Positions 18,105 to 26,426 of a stretch of DNA of 64,000 bases are shown here, one piece after another. The stretch is from JABMRP01 sp964444795 (GTDB lineage: Bacteria > Planctomycetota > Planctomycetia > Pirellulales > Thermoguttaceae), in contig CAYUIQ010000012.1 of assembly GCA_964444795.1 (NCBI GenBank), positions 1 through 64,000 of the forward strand, read 5' to 3'. A model generated the notes under the pieces. That model saw only the letters and a list, made by a program, of their open reading frames with translations. It was not told where the DNA came from and made no database searches. A program made the position numbers and the translations under genes. Positions within the stretch are counted from its first letter, which is position 1; each line of letters begins with the position of its first letter.

Positions 18105-18809
18105 CTACGATTTCTTCTCCGGCGGTTTGTTCGGGAACATTTCCTTCTGGGCGAAGATGGCGATGAAGTGGTGCGTGCCGGTGATCAACTCGGAGCGGAC
18201 GAGGATCCAGCCGGCTTCCTCCGCCGTTTGCGTCAACAGCCCGGGCGACCAACCGTGCTCCCGTTGCCGGCCTTCGGACAACGCGATGTGACGCTCGATG
18301 ACGACCACGCGACCGGTCGGCTTGACCACCGATCGGAGATGGCGCAGATAGTCGGCGTGTCCGTCGTGGTTCAGATGGTGGTACGTCTTGGAGAGGAATG
18401 CCAGGTCGCAGGAGTTTTCCTCGAGACCGGTGCCGTCGGTGGGACATACGTACGCTTTGCACTGCGGCAAGTTGGCCTCGAACCGTGTCTTCAAGCGGTC
18501 GACCTTGTCCTGGGCGACTTCGCCGGCATGCACAATCCCATCCGGACCGACTGCCTCGCCCATTTTCTCCGACCACCAACCATCGCCGGCGCCGATGTCG
18601 ACGACCACGTCACCCGGCTTGAGGTCGAGTTCCTTAAGCACGTAGTCGCTCTTCTCCCGATAGGGGTACCCACCGGCAATGGTACAGGCCTGCTGGTTTT
18701 CATTGTCGATTCGGGTCGAATCGCCCGAGTCGGCCGGAGCGCCGGCCGGCATCGCCAGCAGGAATACGGCCACGGTCAGTCCCAACATCCAACGCCCATG
18801 GGTGTTCAT
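18105..18809 (-). CDS. Secreted class I SAM-dependent methyltransferase
   Basis: 235 residues. An N-terminal signal peptide (WMLGLTVAVFLLAMPAGAPA) is followed by a Rossmann methyltransferase domain: VVVDIGAGDGWWSEKM is motif I (SAM binding), DLAFLSKTYHHL is motif IV, and GRVVVIERHI comes next. Export of a SAM-dependent enzyme is unusual, but similar secreted members are frequent in Planctomycetota. The start at 18809 is chosen because it gives the signal peptide. Palindromes lie on both sides. The methyl acceptor is unknown. Confidence 0.82.
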   Translation of the reverse strand: MNTHGRWMLGLTVAVFLLAMPAGAPADSGDSTRIDNENQQACTIAGGYPYREKSDYVLKELDLKPGDVVVDIGAGDGWWSEKMGEAVGPDGIVHAGEVAQDKVDRLKTRFEANLPQCKAYVCPTDGTGLEENSCDLAFLSKTYHHLNHDGHADYLRHLRSVVKPTGRVVVIERHIALSEGRQREHGWSPGLLTQTAEEAGWILVRSELITGTHHFIAIFAQKEMFPNKPPEKKS

Positions 18810-18857
18810 TTGCAGTTCCTCGGTTGATTCAGGGTGTGTAATTGTCCAGGCCATGGC

Positions 18858-18913
18858 AACCCGAAGCGCAAGCGAGGAAAAGCCAACGAGTTGCCTCGCT
18901 TACGCTTCGGGTT
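18858..18913. repeat. REP-like hairpin (AACCCGAAGCG family)
   Basis: AACCCGAAGCGCAAGCGAGG (18858-18877) is matched by its near-perfect reverse complement at 18894-18913, with a 16-base loop. Sequences of this type are widespread between genes in Pirellulales genomes, from general knowledge. It lies just upstream of the methyltransferase. Confidence 0.75.
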
Positions 18914-18973
18914 ACCGTGCGAGTCCACCATCGACATTACCATACCGGCCGCGCGGGTGCAAATGTTTGCGGA

Positions 18974-19063
<90 letters not shown>

Positions 19064-19088
19064 GAAACAAACTCGAAACCTAGTACAC

Positions 19089-19874
19089 TTATTCCCAGAC
19101 CAGCGCCACCGGCGAGCCGACCGGGATACCCAGCCGGGCCGAGGCGTTGTCGCCGACCACGGCCAGCTCGAGCCGCTCGTTGGAGCCGATCAGGGCCATC
19201 AGCGTGCCGTCGGGGTGTTGGGCATAGGCGTGGAAGATACCCCAGGTCTCGTAGATATTGCAGACGGTGCATACCCGATTGTCGGTCGGCCGGTTGGTGA
19301 GCATCTCGGCCGTGATGTTGGTGATCAGGTTGCCGAACGAATCGATCTCGACGACTTCGCCGTCGATGCGTTGCGGCGTCTGTTTCACCTCGGGCCAGGC
19401 GAGCCGATCGATGGCTTCGGCCGGCGAGCCGAGCTGCTGGGGATCGAGCCCCAGCGAGAGCCGGGCGGCCACCGGGGCCATAATGTCGCGCCCGTGAAAC
19501 GTATTGGAAACCTCGGGCAGCCAGAACTCGGGGTTCTCCAAGCGGACGACCATTGAGGGTTTCGTGCGACGAATGAGTCGGCTAAGCAGGCCGTTGTCCG
19601 GGGCGACGTACTGCTGGTTCCCAATGCGGGCGTAGAGGATGGCCCGATCGGTTCCCACGCCCGGATCGATGACCGCCGTGTGGATCGTGCCGGTGGGAAA
19701 GCGGCCGGCCACATCGTCCAACACGATCGCCCCGTGGCGGACGTCTTGTGGGCGGATGTCGTGGGTCAGGTCGACCAGCGTGGCGGCCGGATTGATCGAG
19801 AGGATCACCCCTTTCATGACCGCCACATAAGGACTGCCGGTGCCGAAATCGGTGGTCAGCGTGACAACACTCAC
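19089..19874 (-). CDS. S-adenosyl-L-methionine hydrolase (adenosine-forming), DUF62 family
   Basis: 261 residues, the usual size. Family enzymes use water to split SAM into adenosine and methionine and are relatives of the SAM-dependent fluorinase and chlorinase. The N terminus VTLTTDFGTGSPYVAVMKG and the catalytic triad Asp70, Arg77 (AVIDPGVGTDR) and His127 (NTFHGRD) are all present, and their spacing fits the hydrolase type. I place the start at the GTG at 19874, which overlaps the gatB stop in GTGA and has GGAG five bases upstream. It is the last gene of the gatCAB cluster; why SAM hydrolysis is tied to amidotransferase genes is not clear. Confidence 0.88.
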   Translation of the reverse strand: MSVVTLTTDFGTGSPYVAVMKGVILSINPAATLVDLTHDIRPQDVRHGAIVLDDVAGRFPTGTIHTAVIDPGVGTDRAILYARIGNQQYVAPDNGLLSRLIRRTKPSMVVRLENPEFWLPEVSNTFHGRDIMAPVAARLSLGLDPQQLGSPAEAIDRLAWPEVKQTPQRIDGEVVEIDSFGNLITNITAEMLTNRPTDNRVCTVCNIYETWGIFHAYAQHPDGTLMALIGSNERLELAVVGDNASARLGIPVGSPVALVWE

Positions 19875-21346
19875 ATCTTCTCCACCAGTCTGAGGCAAAG
19901 TTGACGCACCTTACCGGGATTGACGTTGGGGTTCTGCTTCTTCGCCTGCCCAATCAAACCGCCCACCGCTTTCTGCTTGCCGGCTTTGAGGTCGGCGACG
20001 ATCTTGGGATTGGCCTCCAACAACTCTCGGCAGAGGGTCTCCAGGGCCGAATCGTCGACCTCGGCGATGCCCATTTCCCGCATGACGTCCTCAAGCCCTC
20101 TACCCAATTCTACCATGTTGGCGAGCACTTCGCGCCCCCGGTTGGCATCAAGTTTTCCACTTCGGACCTTCTCCAGCAGGGGGGCCAACGCGGCGGCCGA
20201 GACGGGGAACTCCTTAATACCGGTCTGCCGCTCGTTGAGCGTTCGCAGCACGTCCTGCTGCACCCAGTTCGAAGCCTGCTTGCCGTCGCCACAGGCCTCG
20301 GCTAGTTCGATGTAGTAGTCGACCAACGCACGGCCCTGGTTGACCAGCACGTCGCTGTCGTAGGGCGTGATCTTGTAGGTCGCTTCCAAACGGGTTCGAA
20401 GCGCGGCAGGCAACTCGCCCAATGACTGTCGCGACTGCTCGATCTGTTCCTCGGTCACGGTGACCGGTACCAGATCGGGCTCGGGAAAATAGCGGTAGTC
20501 GCTCGACTCTTCCTTGGTACGCTGCGGACGGGTCACTTGGGCCGACTCGTCCCAGCCTCGCGTCGTCTTGAAGCCGCCGGGGCCACCCAATTCGGTATGC
20601 GTCTCTTCCCACTCCGCGGTCTGCCGAACGATTTCGTAGGCCAACGCCCGCTCGACCGCCCGAAAACTGTTCATGTTCTTTACTTCCACAATCGGCGTGG
20701 CCTTTGTGCCCTCGGGCGTGTCGACGTGGAGGTTGATGTTGGCGTCGACTCGGAGGCTGCCTTCTTGCATGTTGCAATCGGAAACACCCAGGTAGACCAG
20801 CAGCAATTTCAGCTCGTCCAGATAGGCCCTGGCTTCCTCGGGCGAGGACATGTCGGGCTCGCTGACGATCTCCAGCAGGGGCGTGCCACAGCGGTTCAGG
20901 TCGATGCGGCTATCGGCCGTGCCTGCCGCTTCGTCGTGCATGCTCTTGCCGGCGTCTTCTTCCAGATGCGCCCGCGTGATGCCCACTCGCTTCGGCTCGA
21001 ACCGGCCCTTGGCGTCGCTGATCGGCAAGTAACCGTCGCAACTCATCGGCAGGTCGAACTGGCTGATCTGGTAGCCCTTGGGGAGATCGGGGTAATAGTA
21101 GTTTTTGCGATCCCATTTGGTAAAGCGAGGGATCTCGCAGTTCAACGCCAGCGCCGCCTTCATGCCCAGTTCCAATGCTCGCCGGTTCATCACCGGCAGC
21201 GTGCCCGGCATGCCGATACACAACGGGCAGGTCTGCGTATTGGGCGGCGCGCCGAATTGCGTGCTGCACGAGCAGAACAACTTCGTGCGCGTATCCAACT
21301 GCACGTGGACTTCCAGGCCGATGACGACTTTGTGTGGTGTGCTCAC
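19871..21346 (-). CDS. gatB: Aspartyl/glutamyl-tRNA amidotransferase subunit B
   Basis: 491 residues. GatB activates and binds the misacylated Glu-tRNA(Gln) or Asp-tRNA(Asn), which is amidated with ammonia from GatA. The N-terminal KVVIGLEVHVQL signature, paired zinc cysteines (CSCSTQFG...TCPLC), the GTPLLEIVSEPD motif and the C-terminal YqeY-like tail are visible. I set the start at the GTG at 21346, overlapping the gatA stop by GTGA, rather than the upstream in-frame codon at 21373 inside gatA. Both borders of the gene use this GTGA coupling. Confidence 0.95.
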   Translation of the reverse strand: MSTPHKVVIGLEVHVQLDTRTKLFCSCSTQFGAPPNTQTCPLCIGMPGTLPVMNRRALELGMKAALALNCEIPRFTKWDRKNYYYPDLPKGYQISQFDLPMSCDGYLPISDAKGRFEPKRVGITRAHLEEDAGKSMHDEAAGTADSRIDLNRCGTPLLEIVSEPDMSSPEEARAYLDELKLLLVYLGVSDCNMQEGSLRVDANINLHVDTPEGTKATPIVEVKNMNSFRAVERALAYEIVRQTAEWEETHTELGGPGGFKTTRGWDESAQVTRPQRTKEESSDYRYFPEPDLVPVTVTEEQIEQSRQSLGELPAALRTRLEATYKITPYDSDVLVNQGRALVDYYIELAEACGDGKQASNWVQQDVLRTLNERQTGIKEFPVSAAALAPLLEKVRSGKLDANRGREVLANMVELGRGLEDVMREMGIAEVDDSALETLCRELLEANPKIVADLKAGKQKAVGGLIGQAKKQNPNVNPGKVRQLCLRLVEKM

Positions 21347-22884
21347 GACAACTCCGGCCTCCGCGTGTGCCAATCCGTGGCCTGTTGGAACATCCCGGCG
21401 GCTCGCAACAGGCGTTCTTCCCCAAACGGCGGGGCCTGCAATTGCAGACCGATGGGCAATCCGCCGGTGCTCAGTCCGCAGGGGATCGACATGCCGGCGA
21501 TTCCCGCCAGGTTTGCACTGGCCGTGTACAGATCGAGCAGATACATCGCCAGCGGGTCGTCGACCTTCTCGCCGATCTCAAATGCCGGCGTCGGAGCGAC
21601 CGGACCGGCGATCAGATCGACCTGCTCGAACGCCCGATCGTAGTCCTGGCGGATCAGCCGCCGTACTTTCAGCGCCTTGAGGTAATAGGCGTCGTAGTAG
21701 CCGGCGCTTAGCGCGTAGGTGCCAATCATGATGCGGCGTTTCACTTCCGCGCCAAAACCCTCGGCCCGGGTGCGGCGGTACATGCGGATCAACAGGTTGT
21801 CCAACTCTTCGAGCTTCCGGCTGTCGCCCGCTTGCCGCAACTCCTTGCGCTGGGCGGCCAGTTCGACGGCCATCGCCTTCTCGTCGGTGCGATGTCCGTA
21901 ATGCGCCCCATCATATCGGGCCAGATTGCTGGAGGCTTCGCAAGGGGCAATGATGTAATACGTGGCCACGGCGTACTTGCCGTGGGGCATGGAAAGTTCG
22001 CTTACCGTGGCGCCGAGCGACTGGTACACTCGGGTTGCCTCGTGAACGGCTGCTTCGACTTCCGCATCGAGTCCCTCGCCGAAGTGTTCGCGGACCAGCC
22101 CAATGCGCAGGTTTTCCAGCGGCCGGGCGATCAACTCAGTATACTTGGGCACCGGCCGATCGACCGAGGTCGAGTCCAACGGGTCGCCGCCGGCGATCAC
22201 CTCCAGCAACAGGGCGACATCTTCGGCCGATCGGCCCAGCGGACCGATTTGGTCGAGACTGCTGGCAAAGGCAACTAGTCCGTAGCGGCTCACGCGGCCG
22301 TAGGTCGGTTTCATGCCCAACACGCCGCAGAATCCGGCTGGCTGGCGAACGGAACCGCCCGTGTCGCTACCCACCGAGAGCGGTACCATCGAAGCCGCCA
22401 GCGAAGCCGCCGCTCCGCCGCTGGAACCGCCGGGGATCCGCGTCAGGTCCCAGGGGTTGTGGGTAAGCCCGAAGGCCGAGTTCTCGTTCGACCCGCCCAT
22501 GGCGAACTCGTCCATGTTGGTCCGGCCGATGAACACGGCGTCGGCGGCTCGCAGTTTGGCCACCACGGTGGCATCATAAGGAGGGCGAAAACCTTCGAGC
22601 ATCCGCGAGCCGCAGGTCGTCCTTTCTCCCTTGGTGCAGAGCAGATCCTTGACCGCCACCGGCAATCCGCCCAGACGGCCGACCGGTTTTCCGGCCTTTC
22701 GCCGGGCGTCGATTTCCGCGGCCCGGGCCAGCGCGCCGTCGCGATCCACCCGAAGAAACGCCTTGATCTTCGTGTCGTGCCGATCGATTTGCTGCAGACA
22801 AGCCTCGGCGATTTCGACCGCCGTGGTCCGGCCGGACTGGAGTTGGCCGAGAAGCTCAGTGGCCGTGGATTCGATCAGAGACAT
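21343..22884 (-). CDS. gatA: Aspartyl/glutamyl-tRNA amidotransferase subunit A
   Basis: 513 residues. This is the glutaminase subunit, which frees ammonia from glutamine and passes it to GatB. The amidase-signature triad is complete: Lys79 in PVAVKD, cis-Ser154 in PGGSSGGAAA and the nucleophile Ser178 in SDTGGSVRQPA. It sits 49 bases downstream of gatC and overlaps gatB. Confidence 0.96.
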   Translation of the reverse strand: MSLIESTATELLGQLQSGRTTAVEIAEACLQQIDRHDTKIKAFLRVDRDGALARAAEIDARRKAGKPVGRLGGLPVAVKDLLCTKGERTTCGSRMLEGFRPPYDATVVAKLRAADAVFIGRTNMDEFAMGGSNENSAFGLTHNPWDLTRIPGGSSGGAAASLAASMVPLSVGSDTGGSVRQPAGFCGVLGMKPTYGRVSRYGLVAFASSLDQIGPLGRSAEDVALLLEVIAGGDPLDSTSVDRPVPKYTELIARPLENLRIGLVREHFGEGLDAEVEAAVHEATRVYQSLGATVSELSMPHGKYAVATYYIIAPCEASSNLARYDGAHYGHRTDEKAMAVELAAQRKELRQAGDSRKLEELDNLLIRMYRRTRAEGFGAEVKRRIMIGTYALSAGYYDAYYLKALKVRRLIRQDYDRAFEQVDLIAGPVAPTPAFEIGEKVDDPLAMYLLDLYTASANLAGIAGMSIPCGLSTGGLPIGLQLQAPPFGEERLLRAAGMFQQATDWHTRRPELS

Positions 22885-22933
22885 GCTTGTTCCAACTCCG
22901 TGTTAGCCCCGGCACCTGTCGAAAAGGGGCCGA

Positions 22934-23227
22934 TCACGGATCGCCCAGCACGGCCGGCACCAGGAAACATTCGTCGTCGCGATGCGGGGCCGCGGCCAGC
23001 GCTTCGTCCCGCGGGAGACTCACGCCCGGCGTGTCGTCGCGAAGTACATTGGTGAGGTCCAAGGCGTGGGCCATCGGCTCGACGTTTTCGGTGTCGACCT
23101 CGGAGAGCAAGTGCATGTAGTCGAGGATCTGTCCCATCTGGGACGTCATCTTCTCCAACTCCCCGGGCCCCAGAAGCAGGCGGCCCAGCAGGGAGACCTT
23201 TTCGACTTCTTCGCGCGAAATGCTCAT
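22934..23227 (-). CDS. gatC: Aspartyl/glutamyl-tRNA amidotransferase subunit C
   Basis: 97 residues. GatC wraps around GatA and stabilises the complex. The helical N terminus (REEVEKVSLLGRLLL), LDYMHLLSEVDTENVEPMAHALD and LRDDTPGVSLPRDEAL are characteristic of the family. The ATG at 23227 (MSISREEVEK) is preferred; the frame further upstream opens only with TTG. It is the first gene of the gat cluster. Confidence 0.93.
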   Translation of the reverse strand: MSISREEVEKVSLLGRLLLGPGELEKMTSQMGQILDYMHLLSEVDTENVEPMAHALDLTNVLRDDTPGVSLPRDEALAAAPHRDDECFLVPAVLGDP

Positions 23228-23334
23228 GGCCAACTGCCGTGGAAGGGAACGTCCGAGCGGTTCTTCGAGCTATAACCCAAAGCCCGGGGCCCAAAGTCCG
23301 GCGACTTCGGCTGCTGTTTGGCTGACGAGTCGGG

Positions 23335-23610
23335 CTACTTCTTGGCCGCCGCTTTGGGCAGTTTGAAGGGGGCCGAATGCACTCGCTTCGTGACAGCGCC
23401 ACTGCGAATGCACTGGGTGCAGACGCGTATCGATTTATGTGTGCCGTTGGGAGTCGTCACGTGGACTTTTTGCAGATTCGGTTTGAACTGCCGCCGGGTG
23501 ATACCGGTGATCTTGGTACCCACCCCACCCAGGTACTTAGCCTTCCCCCGGTGCTCAACCGAGTTGCCCATCTGGGGCTTCTTTCCGCACACTTCACACT
23601 GCCGCGCCAT
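23335..23610 (-). CDS. rpmB: 50S ribosomal protein L28
   Basis: 91 residues. It starts MARQCEVCGKKPQMGN and carries TGITRRQFKPNLQKV and VCTQCIRSG. Both CxxC pairs are kept, so this is the zinc-binding (C+) form. The start at 23610 is fixed by family length; the frame opens 13 codons earlier. It is a single gene about 107 bases upstream of gatC on the same strand. Confidence 0.96.
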   Translation of the reverse strand: MARQCEVCGKKPQMGNSVEHRGKAKYLGGVGTKITGITRRQFKPNLQKVHVTTPNGTHKSIRVCTQCIRSGAVTKRVHSAPFKLPKAAAKK

Positions 23611-23690
23611 GGGGAACTCTCCCGGTAGCTTGTTTCCGATTGTGGCCAAGGGACTTAGTATACCCGTTGGGTGGGCCGATGCAAGGGCCG

Positions 23691-24488
23691 TTACCCCCGC
23701 GTTACCGCCAGCACTTCTTCCAGAATCCTGCCGTTGGTGGCGATTGCCTGGCCGGAGTATATGGTTGGCCGGCCTTGCCAGTCGGTGAATGTGCCGCCAG
23801 CCTCCTCGATAATGGGCAGAAGTGCTGCCAGATCCCAGGCGTTGACGATCGGGTCGACCATCAAATCGGCCCGGCCGATGGCGACCATCATATACCCATA
23901 ACAGTCACCCCAGGTGCGGCTCAGTCGGGCGGTCGTCTGCAGGTGGTCGTAGACGTCGCGACGGTCGATTTTGTCGAAACTTCGCATTTCGCTGGTGAGG
24001 AACAGCCCCTCGGCGAGGCTCGAGCAGCTCGAGACTTTGGCCGGCCGGGGATTTTCGTCGCCCGAGGCAAACCACGCTCCCTGTCCCACGGCCGCGTACA
24101 CACACTCCCCGGTAGCGGGGATAAGATTCACCCCCACCACGCTTTTCCCCTCATGCTCGACCCCCACCAGCGTGCCATAGAGCGGAACGCCGTGGATGAA
24201 CGATTTCGTCCCGTCGATCGGGTCGAGGATCCATCGATAGCCGCTGGTGCCGGCTCGTTCGGGAAACTCCTCACCGAGGATCGCGTCGTCGGGAAACGCC
24301 GCGGCGATCCGCTGGCGCAGATGCTGCTCCGCCTGGCGATCGGCTTCGGTGACGGGCGAATCGTCGCCTTTGCGCTCGACCTGAAGATCTTCGCGGCAAA
24401 AGTACCTTAGCGTGATCTCGCCCGCCTGCCGGGCTGCTGCCAGGGCGAGTTCCAGTCGAGGCCGTGTTTCGGATTCTGGTGCTGTCAT
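23691..24488 (-). CDS. hisN: Inositol monophosphatase family, histidinol-phosphatase-like
   Basis: 265 residues of the lithium-sensitive Mg-dependent phosphatase fold. Metal ligands are in GEEF (Glu73/74), DPIDGTKSF (Asp89, Asp92) and WDLAALLPIIEEAGG. The stretch RTWGDCYGYMMVAIGRADLMVDP is typical of the HisN branch, which dephosphorylates histidinol phosphate, and not of generic inositol phosphatases. Other sugar-phosphate substrates remain possible. The ATG at 24488 is chosen over an upstream in-frame codon at 24548. It diverges from the NfeD gene. Confidence 0.75.
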   Translation of the reverse strand: MTAPESETRPRLELALAAARQAGEITLRYFCREDLQVERKGDDSPVTEADRQAEQHLRQRIAAAFPDDAILGEEFPERAGTSGYRWILDPIDGTKSFIHGVPLYGTLVGVEHEGKSVVGVNLIPATGECVYAAVGQGAWFASGDENPRPAKVSSCSSLAEGLFLTSEMRSFDKIDRRDVYDHLQTTARLSRTWGDCYGYMMVAIGRADLMVDPIVNAWDLAALLPIIEEAGGTFTDWQGRPTIYSGQAIATNGRILEEVLAVTRG

Positions 24489-24559
24489 AAGGGTAAGCCT
24501 AATGGGAAACGTGTCCGGAGAGAAGAGGCCCTCCTGGCTGGTGGTCACGTCAAGAACAA

Positions 24560-24568
24560 TGGTAGAAT
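24560..24568 (+). promoter_or_regulatory. Extended -10 promoter of the NfeD gene
   Basis: TGGTAGAAT is a TGn-extended -10 element, about 40 bases before the NfeD start at 24611. No good -35 box is visible, as is usual for extended -10 promoters. Confidence 0.4.
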
Positions 24569-24610
24569 GCCCGGGTACTCAGTGCATCGCACGAACGGCG
24601 GAGGTGGTCC

Positions 24611-26176
24611 ATGTTTCGATCCGGACGTTTCGGCAAACCGGCCTTTCGGCCGGCAACGGTAGCCGGTTGGTTTCTGCTGAGTCTGGGCTGCTGGGGGCTG
24701 GGTTGCTGGGATCCGGCGATCGGCGAAGCGGCCGAGGAAGCGCCGCCGAAGTTCTCCCGCGGGGTGCTGATCCGATTCGAAGGCGAGATCAACCCCATGC
24801 TGCAACAGTACGTATACCGCAAGCTCGACGAGGCCAAAGCAGCCGGCGCCGACGTGGTCATCGTCGAGATCGACAGTCCGGGCGGATACGTGATCGAAAG
24901 TCTCGATATTGCCAAGCGGCTGCGCGATCTGCCGTGGGCCCACACGGTCGCTTACGTGCCGGACATGGCGCTGAGCGGGGCGGCGATCGTGGCCCTGGGG
25001 TGCGACGAGATCATCATGGATCCGAAGGCTATGTTGGGCGACGCGGGTCCGATCTTTCAGGACGAACACTTCCAGTTCCGACACGCCCCGGAGAAGGTTC
25101 GCAGTCATTTGGCCGCCGAGGTGCGCGAACTGGCCAAGTCGAAAGGGCGGCCGACGGCGCTGGCCGAGGCGATGGTCGATCGAGACCTATTGGTTTTCCG
25201 CTACACGAACGTTCACAGCGGCGAGGTCGTCTATCGTTCCGAAGACGAAGTGGCCGCCGACCCCAATCCCGATCAGTGGGAGCTGGGCGAGTTGGTCCAC
25301 GAATCCCGCAAGGACGCGTTCTTGGAGGCCAGCGGCCAGCGGGCCGTTGAGTTGGGGCTGGCCGACGGAACCGCGACCGACCGCCAGGCACTAGCCCAGC
25401 GATACCGTCTTGGCGACAACCTGACCGTGGTCCAGTGGGGCGGCGTCGACACGGTGGTCATGATCCTGAACACCCCGCTGGTCACCGTCCTGCTGTTCGT
25501 CGTCGGGTTGGTGGCCCTCTACATCGAGTTCAGCGCGCCGGGGATCAGTATCGGGGGGTTGACCGCGGGGCTCTGTTTCTCGTTGTTCTTCTGGAGCCGG
25601 TTCCTGGGCGGAACGGCCGGTTGGCTGGAGGTTGTGTTGTTTGCCGCCGGGGTGGTGTTTCTGCTCATCGAGTTGTTCGTACTGCCGGGATTCGGCGTGG
25701 CCGGCCTGACCGGGTTCCTGCTGCTCATCATCAGTCTCGTTCTGGCCGGCCAAAACTTCGTTCTCCCCGAGACCAGCGGCGATCTGGACACGCTCACCGG
25801 CACGCTGCTGGTCGTGGCGACCAGCGGGCTGGCGTTTTTCGTCGCGGCCTTCGTACTGAGTTCCTATTTCGGTGCGATTCCGCTGCTCAACAGCCTGGCC
25901 CTGAAACCGCCGGAACCCACCTCGCCGGACCCCTCCGAACAGGCCGCGAGGACGTCGTCCGATGCCATGGCCGAGGGCGTCGCCGGGCTGCGCATCGGCG
26001 AACGGGGCGTCGCCGAATCGCTCTTGCGCCCGGCGGGCAAAGTGCGCTTCGGCAGCCGGCCCGTCGACGTCGTGGCCGACGGCAGCTTCATCACCCCCGG
26101 CCGCCCCGTCGAGATCGTCGAGATCAGCGGCAATCGGGTCGTGGTCCGCCAGATCGAAGAGACGGCCGACGATTGA
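24611..26176 (+). CDS. Long-form NfeD protein: ClpP-like membrane serine protease
   Basis: 521 residues. A signal or anchor segment is followed by a ClpP/SppA-like protease domain (about 48-270): IVEIDSPGGYV, then Ser122 in DMALSGAAIVALG as nucleophile, with Lys162 at the distance expected for the Ser-Lys dyad of archaeal 1510-N. Four or five membrane helices (about 278-430) and a C-terminal OB-fold NfeD domain (GERGVAESLLRPAGKVRFG...) follow. Relatives cleave stomatin partners and are linked to membrane quality control. No stomatin gene is in the window. Confidence 0.88.
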   Translation: MFRSGRFGKPAFRPATVAGWFLLSLGCWGLGCWDPAIGEAAEEAPPKFSRGVLIRFEGEINPMLQQYVYRKLDEAKAAGADVVIVEIDSPGGYVIESLDIAKRLRDLPWAHTVAYVPDMALSGAAIVALGCDEIIMDPKAMLGDAGPIFQDEHFQFRHAPEKVRSHLAAEVRELAKSKGRPTALAEAMVDRDLLVFRYTNVHSGEVVYRSEDEVAADPNPDQWELGELVHESRKDAFLEASGQRAVELGLADGTATDRQALAQRYRLGDNLTVVQWGGVDTVVMILNTPLVTVLLFVVGLVALYIEFSAPGISIGGLTAGLCFSLFFWSRFLGGTAGWLEVVLFAAGVVFLLIELFVLPGFGVAGLTGFLLLIISLVLAGQNFVLPETSGDLDTLTGTLLVVATSGLAFFVAAFVLSSYFGAIPLLNSLALKPPEPTSPDPSEQAARTSSDAMAEGVAGLRIGERGVAESLLRPAGKVRFGSRPVDVVADGSFITPGRPVEIVEISGNRVVVRQIEETADD

Positions 26177-26329
26177 AGGACTCGCCGGCGGCTACGGCGA
26201 AATGGCGTTGCGGGATTCTCGGGCTGCGCAGCACGCGTGTACCAATGAGGCGGACCGCGAAGCCATGGCCGAAAATTCTGGAAATTTTCAGGATTTCGCG
26301 GTAGGATACGCGATTTTTGAGCTGTTGAG

Positions 26330-26359
26330 TTGTGGTTTTGCCCGCGAGGATTGTATAAT
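26330..26359 (+). promoter_or_regulatory. Sigma-70-type promoter of the oxidoreductase gene
   Basis: TTGTGG (26330-26335), an 18-base spacer and a perfect TATAAT (26354-26359). The start codon lies about 67 bases downstream. Confidence 0.5.
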
Positions 26360-26426
26360 CGTCACGGACAAGTACCTTTGCACCGACCTATTCGATCACT
26401 CACCCCCATAGCGTTAGGAGCCCATG

